Shown piece after piece: positions 16,630 through 26,071 of a DNA stretch of 64,000 bases. The translations under genes were made by a program, and so were the position numbers. The stretch spans positions 1 through 64,000 of IMG/VR virus record IMGVR_UViG_3300046713_000096; one strand, 5' to 3'. Origin of the DNA: a virus. Under the pieces are notes generated by a model. It saw only the letters and a list, made by a program, of their open reading frames with translations. It was not told the origin of the DNA and made no database searches. Each line of letters opens with the position of its first letter. Within the stretch, counting starts at the first letter, position 1.

Positions 16630-19185
16630 TCAACCCCCCACCGGGGCAGCGCCGTGCTCGACAGCGGCCCTACGCTGCCACGGTGTGGCCTTCACACCGG
16701 CCCGTTCGCTGAGCTCTTGCTGATGCGTCGCGGTCGCCTTCGCGATCGTCTTGCCGTCGACGCACACCTTCGACTCGACGTTGATCGTCTTGGGCATGTT
16801 GTCCGCGACGGCTTGCCCGACCTGCATGGCTAGCGCCTCGTTCTTTGCCTGATCGATCAACTCTTGGCTGACCGTGGTGTCGATCGCGTCTTCGGCCATC
16901 TGGTTACCCATGCCGCGCTCGACACCGACCTGCACGTGAAACTCGTTCTGTCCGAAGTCCTGCATCGCTGCGCCCCAATCGAAACCCAGCTTTTCGCCGA
17001 TGTAGCCGATGCCAAACGACAGCGTCTTGATGAAGTTCACGACCGACTCGACCACCGAGAGAATGATGTTTTTGACGACGTTCATCACGCCCTTGATCAC
17101 GTCGAGCAACTTCGTAAACGCGAGGCCGATGCCGGCCACGATGACGCCGACAATGTTGCCGATGAACGTGAAGAGCACGCGGAAGAACGGGGCGAGCTCA
17201 CGGAACGCGCTCATGATCCCGACGATCAGATCGTTGAAAATCACCTTCATGTTGAAGGCGAATTCTTTGATCTTCTCCCATACGTAAAGGAACACGTTCG
17301 GGATGTACTGAAACCCGCTGATGAACGGTTGCACCACGTTCGCCATGATCCAATTGAAGCCGTCGGTAAACGACGTGACGACCGTGGCCATCATGCGCGC
17401 CAGCGTCTGCCCGACCGACTCGCCCTCGTTCCGGAACATCAAAAAGGCGCCCACTGCGATCGCCACAGCGGCAAGCACCGGGGCGCTGAAGACGAACGCG
17501 AAGACTGACCCGACCGCTGCGACAGCCGGCACGATCACGCTTGAGATGAAAAACGCCAGCGCGCCGAACGCAGCCATGACCGGGGCGAGTGCGGCTGCGA
17601 TAAGCACGATCACCGTAGCGATCTTCGCGAAGTTGTAGATCATCGGGCCCGATTGGCTGCCGACAAAGTCGCTGATGAAATCGGTCACCTGCTTTCGAAG
17701 CGCCTTCCACGCGTCGATCACCATGTGGATCCCGTCCAGGATGCCGATCGCGACCTGCGTGCTCGTGTCGCCGACCTTGTTGGCTGTCTCTTCCGAGAGG
17801 TAGCCCTGTGCATTGAGGTCGGTCATCGCGAGCACGACGTCGCTCAGAACGTCGCCATACATCGCGACCGATTCCTTCGCAGGCCCCAAGAAGAGCCCGG
17901 TCGTTTCGAGCGCGAAGCCCTCGACTGCGCCCTTCAGCTGTTCCATGGCGCCCGCGAAGTTGTCGAGGCGCGCCTTTGCCATCTCGTCGGCTGCGCCCTT
18001 CGCATCGTACAGAGACTGCACGAGGGTATCTGCCTTGTGCGCGGGGTCATTGATCGCTGTCGCGACCGCCGAAAACGCTTTCGATCCTTGCGTGCCGAAG
18101 AGCGCAGTCGTGATGCGCGCGCGTTCCATGACGTCAGGGATCCCGCTCACCTTCGCGTTGACCTGCTTGAACACGTCCATGATGTCGAGCCCGCCCTTGT
18201 TTGGGCCGTCGGCGAACTTCGTCATCTTGATCCCGAGCTGCCCGATCAGCTCGCCCGCTTCCTTCGAGGGCTTCGCGAGCTCTTGCAGCGCGTGCGCGAA
18301 CGATGTGCCGCCCGCCGATCCCTTGACGCCTGCGTCCGCGACCAAGCCGAGAATGCCCGCGGTCGTCTCGACGCTGATGCCAAGCGTCTTCGCGAGCGGC
18401 GCTGCGTATTTGAAGCCCTCGCCAAGATCCGCGATGCTTGTAGCCGTAGTCGCGCTCGTTTTCGCGAGCACGTCGGCCACACGGGTCGCGTCGCTCGCAG
18501 GTAGCGCCATGCCCTTGAGCGCAGCGCCGACGATCTCGGCTGCCTGCCCGAGGCCAATGCCGTCGGCTGCCGCGGCGCTCAGCACCGGACCGATCGCGGT
18601 GATCGACTCGTCGACCGAGAAGCCAGCCAGGGCCAAAAACTCAAGGCCCTGACCGGCTTCAGTCGCGCTGAACGCCGTCGAGGCGCCCTGTTGTTTGGCC
18701 ACGATCGTCAGGCGAGCCATGTCTTCGGCGCTCGCGTGCGCCACAGCGCCGACCGCCGACATTTGCTTCTCGAACGTCTGTGCTGTGTTGAAGCCCGAGG
18801 CGAACGCGATCGTGACCGGGGCTGTCGCGACCGCGAGGCCAGCGGCCGCAATGCCCGCTTGTTTGAACCCTGCGCTGATGTTTTGCGTCGCGCCTTCGAG
18901 CGACATCATGTCGCCCGCGAGCCCCTTCGCTGCGCCGCCCCCGTCGAGAAAACGGCCATTGGCGTCGCGCATTCTGCCGCTTGCATCTTTGTAGGGGCCC
19001 GACGCCTTCTTGACCCCCTCGACCCCCTCGCGCATGCGCGTGTCTGTCTTCTTGGCTGACACACCGATGCCGGCCCAATCGCGCGCGAACTTCTTCGCAA
19101 CGCCTGAAGCCGATTCCATGCCGGAAACAGCATCCTTGTAGGCGAAGTCTAGAACGCCGCCTAAGCCGAGATTTTCGAGGGCCAT
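16630..19185 (-). CDS. Tail tape measure protein
   Basis: 851 residues, ATG start. N-terminal helical part, then the TMP core typical of phage families (FEKQMSAVGAVAHASAEDMA, GQGLEFLALAGFSVDESITA, GISVETTAGILGLVADAGVK). Strong hydrophobic/TM-like segments at about 510-590 (IYNFAKIATVIVLIAAALAP) and further amphipathic segments to about 740. Follows the frameshifted chaperone pair, the invariant position of tape measures. It sets tail length and helps DNA cross the membrane. Confidence 0.9.
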   Translation of the reverse strand: MALENLGLGGVLDFAYKDAVSGMESASGVAKKFARDWAGIGVSAKKTDTRMREGVEGVKKASGPYKDASGRMRDANGRFLDGGGAAKGLAGDMMSLEGATQNISAGFKQAGIAAAGLAVATAPVTIAFASGFNTAQTFEKQMSAVGAVAHASAEDMARLTIVAKQQGASTAFSATEAGQGLEFLALAGFSVDESITAIGPVLSAAAADGIGLGQAAEIVGAALKGMALPASDATRVADVLAKTSATTATSIADLGEGFKYAAPLAKTLGISVETTAGILGLVADAGVKGSAGGTSFAHALQELAKPSKEAGELIGQLGIKMTKFADGPNKGGLDIMDVFKQVNAKVSGIPDVMERARITTALFGTQGSKAFSAVATAINDPAHKADTLVQSLYDAKGAADEMAKARLDNFAGAMEQLKGAVEGFALETTGLFLGPAKESVAMYGDVLSDVVLAMTDLNAQGYLSEETANKVGDTSTQVAIGILDGIHMVIDAWKALRKQVTDFISDFVGSQSGPMIYNFAKIATVIVLIAAALAPVMAAFGALAFFISSVIVPAVAAVGSVFAFVFSAPVLAAVAIAVGAFLMFRNEGESVGQTLARMMATVVTSFTDGFNWIMANVVQPFISGFQYIPNVFLYVWEKIKEFAFNMKVIFNDLIVGIMSAFRELAPFFRVLFTFIGNIVGVIVAGIGLAFTKLLDVIKGVMNVVKNIILSVVESVVNFIKTLSFGIGYIGEKLGFDWGAAMQDFGQNEFHVQVGVERGMGNQMAEDAIDTTVSQELIDQAKNEALAMQVGQAVADNMPKTINVESKVCVDGKTIAKATATHQQELSERAGVKATPWQRRAAVEHGAAPVGG

Positions 19186-19200
19186 CGACTGTCAACCTCC

Positions 19201-19434
19201 CTACTTGCGCCGTCGCTTTGCGCGCGCTTGAGCGGCGCGCATTGCTTCGGCTTCTTCTCTCTTTTGCTGCGAGATCCGCTTCAGATTCCAGTGCCGCTCT
19301 GAAGCTTCCATATCCTGCACGTCGCCGTATGTGATCCCGCCGCCGCCTTCGTGTGTCGAGTAGTAGTAAAGCGCGAACGTCTCTTCCCGAAGTTCCTCGA
19401 CATCGCCTATTGGGAAGAACCGCCGAAAAAATTT
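19201..19434 (-). CDS. Tail assembly chaperone, frameshift extension (T part of G-T)
   Basis: This -1 frame lacks its own convincing start but continues the upstream gene after the slippery site: about 74 residues (RRFFPIGDVEEL, then THEGGGGITYGDVQDMEASE) ending in a basic tail (MRAAQARAKRRRK). Slippage of the ribosome at 19425-19434 would give a fusion of about 375 residues. In lambda gpGT and related phages, the minor frameshift product binds the tape measure during tail assembly. Position directly before the tape measure supports this. Confidence 0.75.
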   Translation of the reverse strand, partial: KFFRRFFPIGDVEELREETFALYYYSTHEGGGGITYGDVQDMEASERHWNLKRISQQKREEAEAMRAAQARAKRRRK

Positions 19435-20327
19435 CGGTAGTTCCAATCGATCGGCAGCTTGAACTCGACCCCGCCCTGTCGATAGCGCGTGCACACTTCC
19501 GGGGTGCACTTGCCTTCGAGCCCCATCTTCGGGCCCAAAAAGTTGCGGTTGATGTTCTCTTGCAGGCCCTCGAAGTCGCGTTTCGAGAGCTCGTCGATCT
19601 CGTTCAGCGTGAGGTACACAGGCTCTTCGTCGTCGTTGATGCCGACGATCGTGCCTTGCAGAACAAACGCCTTGATGTCGGCTTCGTTGTCCGAGCCCTT
19701 GCCCTGATCCATCACGGACCACTTCGGGGCAGCGAGCATGAAGTGCGTCACGAGCTTCTTGCGGATCGTGACCGGATCGGCGAGATCGACCTTGCGCAAG
19801 ATGCTGTCGATCTCGTCGACAGCCATGACCTCGGTCGTGCGCAGGTCGCCCGTGTAGGGGAAGCTCACGCCGCAATGCGCCCTCGGGCACGACACCTGCA
19901 GCTGTAGCCTGTGGCCCATCGTCTTTGTACGCAGCAACGTGTACGCATAGAAGACGTCGGCCATGTACATCGTCGACAGGATCACCGACTTCTCGCCGTC
20001 GGGGATCGCGTCCATGTTGTGCGGGCCAATGCGCGAACACATGTTCGCCACGACGAGCGGCACGTGTTCGATCATGCCGGCGTCAGCTGCGAGCTTCTTG
20101 CCGAGCTCGCGCTCGTCGCGCGTCTTCCACGGCTTGCACACGATGTCTTTGTGCAAGTTGCCATCCTTGTCGAGGATGCCGATCGGCAGCTTGTCGCCGT
20201 ACTCGCCGATCGTGGTTTTGATCCGCGTCGCCATGGCCGCCACCTTGGGTGGCGCCACTTCGGCCGGTGGCGGTGTTGCCTGTGCTGCGCGTCCGACTCT
20301 TCGTTCTGCTGTTGTTTGCTGTGTCAT
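19407..20327 (-). CDS. Tail assembly chaperone (G part)
   Basis: 306 residues, ATG start. The N-terminus is low-complexity (TPPPAEVAPPKV); the rest is an alpha/beta protein with ILDKDGNLHKDIVCKPWKTR and a zinc-like SCPRAHCGVSFPY segment (about 140-152). It sits between tail tube and tape measure, and its last codons contain the slippery heptamer, the hallmark of phage tail chaperones. The longer fused product is made by -1 frameshifting into 19201-19425. Size is larger than classical gpG, as in several large myophages. Confidence 0.75.
   Translation of the reverse strand: MTQQTTAERRVGRAAQATPPPAEVAPPKVAAMATRIKTTIGEYGDKLPIGILDKDGNLHKDIVCKPWKTRDERELGKKLAADAGMIEHVPLVVANMCSRIGPHNMDAIPDGEKSVILSTMYMADVFYAYTLLRTKTMGHRLQLQVSCPRAHCGVSFPYTGDLRTTEVMAVDEIDSILRKVDLADPVTIRKKLVTHFMLAAPKWSVMDQGKGSDNEADIKAFVLQGTIVGINDDEEPVYLTLNEIDELSKRDFEGLQENINRNFLGPKMGLEGKCTPEVCTRYRQGGVEFKLPIDWNYRNFFGGSSQ
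19425..19434 (-). promoter_or_regulatory. -1 ribosomal frameshift slippery site
   Basis: On the minus strand the sequence is AAATTTTTTC. In the zero frame it reads A AAT TTT TTC, so both A AAT TTT and T TTT TTC fit the X XXY YYZ rule. The zero-frame stop TAG follows six codons later (19407-19409) and the -1 frame stays open to 19201. Downstream stimulator structure was not evaluated. Confidence 0.7.
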
Positions 20328-20453
20328 CTGTCACGGGTCCCTTCAATCGGCCGTGTGGGCCTTGATAGGTCAACCAACTTCGTCCGGTGAGGCCGTCGCG
20401 TCGTGAGCGCGAAGAAGCTTCGTAAGGCTTCGGCCCCTGTGCGCCTCGCCGCG

Positions 20454-20891
20454 CTACAGCGGCAAGACGTCGTCAGCCGAGAACGTCCACTCGACTTGAG
20501 CGAGCTCGCCCTCGTTCTTTCGTTCGAGGTCGGGCAGCTTGCGCTTCTTCGGGAACACGCCCGCCAAGCTGAATGTGCGGTTGTTGTTGCCCGACAAGCT
20601 GTGATGCGTGAGCGTCACGGGCTTCTTGTAGCCGGGGCTAACTGGGTCCTGGCTCTCGCGATACCAGATTTCGAGCGCAGCTTGCTCGGCCGTGTGGTGC
20701 ATCGGCACCATCGCCGTAAACTCGGTCGCCTTTCGATTGCCGCCGCTCGCGACTGTGCGGTCGGGCAGCTCTGTCGTTTCGAGCTCGTCTTCGATGCCCG
20801 ACACCTCGGTCGCTGTAAACGGGATCAACCCGATCACTGCGAAGGTGTACTTGTTGACTGGCATGTGGTCGGGTTGAATCTCGCCCTTCAC
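20454..20891 (-). CDS. Tail tube protein-like
   Basis: 145 residues; GTG start with AAAGGGA about 6 nt upstream. A compact beta-rich protein (NKYTFAVIGLIPFTATEVSG, TEFTAMVPMHHTAEQAALEI, YKKPVTLTHHSLSGNNNRTF) with the length and layout of phage T4 gp19/tail-tube proteins. Located two genes after the sheath and before the chaperones, the standard tube position. Assignment by position and composition. Confidence 0.65.
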   Translation of the reverse strand: MKGEIQPDHMPVNKYTFAVIGLIPFTATEVSGIEDELETTELPDRTVASGGNRKATEFTAMVPMHHTAEQAALEIWYRESQDPVSPGYKKPVTLTHHSLSGNNNRTFSLAGVFPKKRKLPDLERKNEGELAQVEWTFSADDVLPL

Positions 20892-20939
20892 TGTCGATCC
20901 CTTTCGTTGAAGTCCTGTTTGCGCGCCCGGGCGGGCCCG

Positions 20940-21386
20940 CTACGCCTCGACCGTGACGGGCTTGAGCCGCACGGTTGCCACGAGGTTCGCGGCGCCTGTG
21001 GCGACCGCTGTGACTGACAGGTCGACCTGATCGCCCGCTGCGACCGGCAGATTGATCGCGAGGCCCTTCGAGGTGCCGTCGGCTTCGGCGTTGTCGATGC
21101 TGAGCGTCCCCTTCGACACGCCATTGACGAGCACCGCGACCGTGCTCACGCCAGCCGTGCCAGCCGTGCCAGCCTTGATGTACAGCGTCGCCAGCGTGTT
21201 CGGACTGTCAGCGAGCGTGCTCGCCTTGACGCCCGTGGTCGGGGTCGCTTGGTTGTAGCTCAGTGCCTCGCCCGATGACGCTGCGAGCGCTAGAAGCACC
21301 GCATACAGATTGCTCGGTGCGCCGTTCGATTCGTCGAGGAACGCGCCGCCCTCGCCTAGTGACCGCTTCAAAGTAGCTCTTGACAT
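20940..21386 (-). CDS. Unknown structural protein between sheath and tube
   Basis: 148 residues, ATG start. A short N-terminus (MSRATLKRSLGEGGAFLDES) precedes a beta-rich domain with Ala/Thr/Gly/Val-rich strands (ATLYIKAGTAGTAGVSTVAV, GDQVDLSVTAVATGAANLVA) typical of decoration or fibre-like virion proteins. Position between sheath and tube suggests a virion component. I do not recognise a family. Confidence 0.6.
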   Translation of the reverse strand: MSRATLKRSLGEGGAFLDESNGAPSNLYAVLLALAASSGEALSYNQATPTTGVKASTLADSPNTLATLYIKAGTAGTAGVSTVAVLVNGVSKGTLSIDNAEADGTSKGLAINLPVAAGDQVDLSVTAVATGAANLVATVRLKPVTVEA

Positions 21387-21452
21387 GATCCGTTTTCCTT
21401 CCCTGCATTGGCGCGCAGAGCGCCTGTATTTGTGCCCGTGTTCGCCCGTTCG

Positions 21453-23771
21453 CTACGCCACTGCTTCGAAGATTCCTTGCTTGCCGATCTTGATGATGAA
21501 CCGCTCGACGGTGTCGGCCAGACGCAAGCTGACCTGCGCGTACTTGTCCGCGTCGCCGCGGGTCGCATCGGTGTTGATCTCTTCGTCGACCTTGATGATC
21601 GCCGCTTCCTTGAAGGTCTTTCCGCGCAGCGCACGCTTGACGAACTCGGGCTGAAAGAATGTGATCAGCGCCGTCTCTGCCTTCTTGTCGCTTTGCTGGT
21701 CGTTGATATCGAAGATGATGAAGTCGAACGACTCTTCGAGCACCTGCTCGTAGTAGCTCATCTGCTCGCGCTGATGCTTGAAGCGCCACGTCGAGTCACG
21801 ATGCACCGTGCGATCGCCCCAAATCACGAAGTTGCCCGACTTCTTTCTGATGACCGCGATGCCAGCCGGATTGAGCAGTTCGTCGTTCAGTCTGCGATCG
21901 AGCGTCGGGATCTTGAGCACTCGGGGCAGCGTCGCGTCGACGCCCGCCTCTGCCTTGTGGTAGCCAGTGAAGTCGACCGCGATGCGTGCTTCGCGCCCGT
22001 GAACCTGACCCGTCAGCGGAATCAGCTTCAGCCGGCCCTCGCGCGCGAATGCGGGGTCGGGGTCGGGCACGTAGCCGTAGGATGGCCACGCGATCACTGC
22101 GTAGTCCGAACGCCCGAGCGTGTCATTCACGAGCTGCAACACTGCTTGCTCGGTCGTGACGTTCGCGCCCGCCTCGTACCGATATTGATGGTTCTTGGCT
22201 TCGACGTACGCGACGCCCGCCTTCTGCACCGCCGTCGATGTCACACCCGGGGTCGCGAACTTCACGAGCCCGAGGCCCTGCCCCTTGATGTCGTTGAATG
22301 GCGACGAGTCGACATCCCACGCCTGATTGACGTAGTCGGCGTCGAGCACGTCTGCGTTGCCGTCTACGCCGCCCGACAACTGCATCGCAACGGACACCAT
22401 GAATTTGTCGTTCGCTGTGCCGCTCACGGTCAGATCCGATCCGGCTGCGACCGTGATCGTCTTGTGGTCGTTCGCGGTGATCCGATACGACTCTAGCTTC
22501 GCGTTGACCTTGTCGGGGTAAAGCGAGCCGCCGATCAAAGCGTCTTTCGTGAACGGCTTGTAATGTACGGTCAGCACGTCGGCCGCAGCCAGCGCACCGC
22601 CGCCAGCGGTCACAGTGAAAGGTGGCACCCATTTATTGGCGGTTGCACCGCCTGCGCCCGTGGTCGTGTTGAAGAGCGTGCCGAGCGTCACGGTACCGAG
22701 TGCGCCGAAACGATCCGACACGGCTGTGCCGACCGTCGCCGACGACATCGTGATCGTGATCGTCTGCGCTTGATGTGCGTCGGTCGTGGTGCCGAGCGCG
22801 AAGGTCGGCGTGCCGAGTGCGCTCGCGATCTGGAAGTCGTGGATCTTCGCGGTCAGAATGGTCGCGAGCACCGAGGCGATCCGCCCGTACACATTCGCGG
22901 GCCGAACGGCTGCGACGTGTGCGCCCGTCCAAAGATCTTCGGCCTTCACGTAGAAGTTTGAAGAGTCGTTGTTGATGATGTTGACCCAGTAGCGCGCATT
23001 GTCCGGATCGGTGTGCAGGTTTCCCCATTTGCGCGCGCTCGCGCCGTCGAGAAGAACCTCGATCGCGAACTCGGAATCGGGCGACTCTTCGCCGTCGCTG
23101 ATGCGAAACGACACTGCCTTGCCCGCGTTTTCGAGCGTGATGTAGAAGCGCAACGACGCACCTGACACCGCCTCGTAATCGCTTTCCATCGTCTGATCGC
23201 TGGCCACCGAGATCAGCCCTGTGGCCGTGCTGCCCACGATCGGATAGCGCGTGTTCGAGACTTCGGGCAGCTCGATGTAGCCACCTTTGAAGTAGTCGGT
23301 CGGGTAGTTGCTGTCGATCACACCGGGCAGCTGCAAGGTCGTCTCGTCGAGGTCGGCGATGTTGTCGAGCGTTGCCACTACCTTCGCGGCCTTGCCACCC
23401 CATCGCCCGCCGTTGTCTGCCTTCAGCGTGCCCATGGGTGTCAGCACATCGGCATTGCGCGCGTACAGCGTGGCGCTCGCCTGCACTTCGTTGCCGTCGG
23501 TCACGCGCACGAGCGCGAGCCCGCCTGCGCCATTGGCAAGGCTGAAGTAATCTTGCGCGGCGTCAGGCAAGAAGCTGTCCGAAATGATGCCGCCCGTGCG
23601 CGCGAACAGATCCGTCTTGGAACTGATCAGCATGAGCTCGCGCACTCGCCCACGTTCCAAGATGCCGGCATAGCCTGCCCATCCCAACGCACCGGGCGAG
23701 ATCGTCTTGTCGCCCTCTTGTTCTTCGATCACCGTGCCAGCGCCACGGGTCGGGCCAAATCTCTTCACCAT
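21453..23771 (-). CDS. Contractile tail sheath protein
   Basis: 772 residues, ATG with GGAGGAT upstream. Opens with the sheath-like VIEEQEGDKTISPGALGWAG and ends with the conserved C-terminal domain (LLNPAGIAVIRKKSGNFVIW, then GDRTVHRDSTWRFKHQREQM). This C-terminal 'GDRT' segment is typical of phage sheath proteins. A large beta-rich insertion occupies about 100-480. Its presence defines a contractile tail. Confidence 0.9.
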   Translation of the reverse strand: MVKRFGPTRGAGTVIEEQEGDKTISPGALGWAGYAGILERGRVRELMLISSKTDLFARTGGIISDSFLPDAAQDYFSLANGAGGLALVRVTDGNEVQASATLYARNADVLTPMGTLKADNGGRWGGKAAKVVATLDNIADLDETTLQLPGVIDSNYPTDYFKGGYIELPEVSNTRYPIVGSTATGLISVASDQTMESDYEAVSGASLRFYITLENAGKAVSFRISDGEESPDSEFAIEVLLDGASARKWGNLHTDPDNARYWVNIINNDSSNFYVKAEDLWTGAHVAAVRPANVYGRIASVLATILTAKIHDFQIASALGTPTFALGTTTDAHQAQTITITMSSATVGTAVSDRFGALGTVTLGTLFNTTTGAGGATANKWVPPFTVTAGGGALAAADVLTVHYKPFTKDALIGGSLYPDKVNAKLESYRITANDHKTITVAAGSDLTVSGTANDKFMVSVAMQLSGGVDGNADVLDADYVNQAWDVDSSPFNDIKGQGLGLVKFATPGVTSTAVQKAGVAYVEAKNHQYRYEAGANVTTEQAVLQLVNDTLGRSDYAVIAWPSYGYVPDPDPAFAREGRLKLIPLTGQVHGREARIAVDFTGYHKAEAGVDATLPRVLKIPTLDRRLNDELLNPAGIAVIRKKSGNFVIWGDRTVHRDSTWRFKHQREQMSYYEQVLEESFDFIIFDINDQQSDKKAETALITFFQPEFVKRALRGKTFKEAAIIKVDEEINTDATRGDADKYAQVSLRLADTVERFIIKIGKQGIFEAVA

Positions 23772-23782
23772 GTGATCCTCCT

Positions 23783-25003
23783 TTAGGGGACTTCGATTGA
23801 TAGGCCGCCTGTCACTACGAAGCTCGAAACCCCTGTGATCGGCCGGGCATCTTCGGGGTAGAATACAGCGTTGCGGATCCGCGCCTGCACTCTTGCGCTG
23901 TGCATCTCTTTCTGCGACGCACTCGACACGTCGTCAAACACGCCGTCGTCGCAGATGGGATAGAACTCATCTTGTCCGCGCACACGAATCAGCGGATTGT
24001 TGGCGAAGAACCTCGAAGCTTCTTCGCTCATGACGTGCAGGTCGCGCGAGCTGGCGCAAAGCAGCTTCAGCGGCACGTCGAGGTCGGCCTGATAGCCGTT
24101 GTCGAACGCGAAGCCCTGCATCGTGCCCTTGTTCAAAACGTAGGGTCGCTCGCGAATGACCGAGCGGTTTACGACGTCGACCCCATCGACAACGATGGCC
24201 GGGATTCGGGGGATCTCTGTATAGTCTTGCGACTGCATCAGGACCACGTGAGGCCGCCACGCAAACCGGACATCGAGCGTGTTGCCGACCGGTTGTGCCG
24301 GGATCGAAAGTAGCTTCGTGCCCGCGTCATACGAGCACCCCGCGAGCGGGTGCATGTGCATCGGGTCGGCTGCGTTGTTGTAGACCGCGTCGACGTCGAC
24401 GATGTCGTAGGGCGTCTGAAGCTTTCCGAGGTCGATGCTCGTTTGACCGGTCGACTTGACGGCGTAGATCGACACGCCCCGGAAGTTCTCGCGCAGTGCC
24501 TCAATGTACGAACGCACGACGTAGTCTTCGAGCGACACGAGATCGGTGTCGAAAAGCAAGCGCACTTCGCTCACCCATGGCGTGACCGTCGGGTCAGTCG
24601 TCGACAGCATGATCACCACGCTGAGCGCCTGCGTCGGCCAAGCGTCGATGTGATCGGCGATCTCGATCTCGGTGTTCCAATTGTTCGGGGCAGCTGGCAC
24701 CCAGTCATTGGCGCCGCTGTTCCAATACCGATCGATCACGCCGTCATTCAGCCGGAAGCGCACGTCAGTGCCCGGGGGCGTCTTCGAGATCGCCATGAAG
24801 CCGCACCACTTGCGACAGGCCTCGGGCGTCGTCACACGCGTGCGCGCGTGCAGGTCAGGCGCGATCGGATATACCCCGCCCAATGGGCGCGCGAGCTCAA
24901 GTCGATGGCGCTCAGGGTGCAGCGCCACACCCACGAATTGCATGCTGCGTCGCGCGGGTTCTTCGAACAGAAAACTCTTCGGCCATTTGCGATAGCGTGG
25001 CAT
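23783..25003 (-). CDS. Unknown virion-associated protein upstream of sheath
   Basis: 406 residues, ATG start. Beta-rich with possible lectin-like N-terminal half (DVRFRLNDGVIDRYWNSGAN, SVVIMLSTTDPTVTPWVSEV) and a C-terminal half resembling neck/terminator proteins. Located between the HK97-gp10-like gene and the sheath gene, where tail terminator or neck proteins are found. No family recognised; the role is positional inference. Confidence 0.6.
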   Translation of the reverse strand: MPRYRKWPKSFLFEEPARRSMQFVGVALHPERHRLELARPLGGVYPIAPDLHARTRVTTPEACRKWCGFMAISKTPPGTDVRFRLNDGVIDRYWNSGANDWVPAAPNNWNTEIEIADHIDAWPTQALSVVIMLSTTDPTVTPWVSEVRLLFDTDLVSLEDYVVRSYIEALRENFRGVSIYAVKSTGQTSIDLGKLQTPYDIVDVDAVYNNAADPMHMHPLAGCSYDAGTKLLSIPAQPVGNTLDVRFAWRPHVVLMQSQDYTEIPRIPAIVVDGVDVVNRSVIRERPYVLNKGTMQGFAFDNGYQADLDVPLKLLCASSRDLHVMSEEASRFFANNPLIRVRGQDEFYPICDDGVFDDVSSASQKEMHSARVQARIRNAVFYPEDARPITGVSSFVVTGGLSIEVP

Positions 25004-25006
25004 GGG

Positions 25007-25645
25007 TCATCCTTCTTCTTCGTCGACGGGGCCCGCGCTCTTCTTCTGTTCTCGGAACGAGGCCGCGATCGCCTTCGACCAGTTGTCGCGCACTAACTTT
25101 TTGAACTGTGGATCTGAGAACGCGATCCGCATAAAGGGCCGCGCAGGAATCACGATAACCTGCGTGTCTTCGCGCAGCGGATACCAGCCACCGGGCTTGC
25201 GCTTCCACAGCTCGGCTGCGCGCCCGGTCAGCTTGCTCGAATCGATCTCGCCGATGCTGGCGCGCCATAGGTTGAAGAACATGCCGCGCATAGCTGGCGT
25301 GACCCTGATGGTTTCGCCCTCGTGAAGCGTCACGACCAAGTGATATTTTTCCGACGTTCGCAGCACGCCGATAAACACCGTGAAGTCGTCTTGCACCTTC
25401 GAAGTGATCGCCTGAAAGGTCAGGCCGCTGTCGACGAGCGGCTTCGAGCTGCCCTTGATCGACTTCGTCAGCGGGGCGTTCGGCTTCAGCTTGCCGCCGC
25501 TCTGAATCACCTTGCGCAAAACGGCCTCGCCGATCTTGCCGTTCAGCGTGGTCGCGACGCGCACGTTCTTTCGCAAGGCGGTCGTGAACCCTTGCGGGTC
25601 GAGAGCCTTCAGCCAGCGTTTGATCCCCTTGCTCTTGAACCCCAC
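25007..25645 (-). CDS. Tail completion/HK97 gp10-like or virion morphogenesis protein
   Basis: 212 residues, GTG start right after the upstream TAG. Contains a Mu gpG/P2 S 'virion morphogenesis' like pattern: N-terminal basic helix, LTKSIKGSSKPLVDSGLTFQ (the 'pLvdTG.l..s' motif of tail completion proteins, about 59-78) and VIPARPFMRIAFSDPQFKKL near the C-terminus, the common 'iPaRpfl' motif. It likely joins head and tail. Confidence 0.7.
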   Translation of the reverse strand: MGFKSKGIKRWLKALDPQGFTTALRKNVRVATTLNGKIGEAVLRKVIQSGGKLKPNAPLTKSIKGSSKPLVDSGLTFQAITSKVQDDFTVFIGVLRTSEKYHLVVTLHEGETIRVTPAMRGMFFNLWRASIGEIDSSKLTGRAAELWKRKPGGWYPLREDTQVIVIPARPFMRIAFSDPQFKKLVRDNWSKAIAASFREQKKSAGPVDEEEG

Positions 25646-26068
25646 CTATGCCCCGGGTTTCTGTCGCTCGGGGGCTCGGTCGTTGAAAAACGCTTTCACG
25701 AGCCCGGGCCCGTGCTGATCGGGGTAGTGCCCCTCGTAGCGAAGCTTGGTCACGTACACGTCGAGCTCGGTGCGCGCGACGCCCGAGCCATACGCCACGA
25801 TGCGATCGCCCGTCTTGATCCTCTTGCCGAGCGCGCGCAAGTCCGACATGCGAAAGAGCACATAGCCCGTCGAGTATTCGACTGCGCCGATGTCCTGCGC
25901 GCGCAGCTCTTTGTCGGATAGCCATTTCCACTGACCCGGCACCGTGTAGACGTCGTCGTATTGCACGAGCTGCACGGGTTCGCTGTAGCCAGCATCTTGG
26001 ATCGTCATGTCGCGATTCACCGACTGCACGTCAGTCGGTAGCGGGTGAATGAGTCGGGGTAAGACCAT
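25646..26068 (-). CDS. Head-tail joining protein candidate
   Basis: 140 residues, ATG start. No catalytic motif; contains QWKWLSDKELRAQDIGAVEY and TGDRIVAYGSGVARTELDVY, the latter typical of a small beta-barrel. Sits between a gp6-like connector and the gp10-like protein, matching stopper/adaptor genes in other phages. Family not recognised. Confidence 0.55.
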   Translation of the reverse strand: MVLPRLIHPLPTDVQSVNRDMTIQDAGYSEPVQLVQYDDVYTVPGQWKWLSDKELRAQDIGAVEYSTGYVLFRMSDLRALGKRIKTGDRIVAYGSGVARTELDVYVTKLRYEGHYPDQHGPGLVKAFFNDRAPERQKPGA

Positions 26069-26071
26069 GGC

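Noticed and set aside
21408-22496. Long plus-strand open frame opposite the tail sheath gene
   Set aside because: Arg/His/Val-rich mirror of a real minus-strand gene in GC-rich DNA; no motif, no ribosome site. Same for other long plus frames between 0 and 46 kb.
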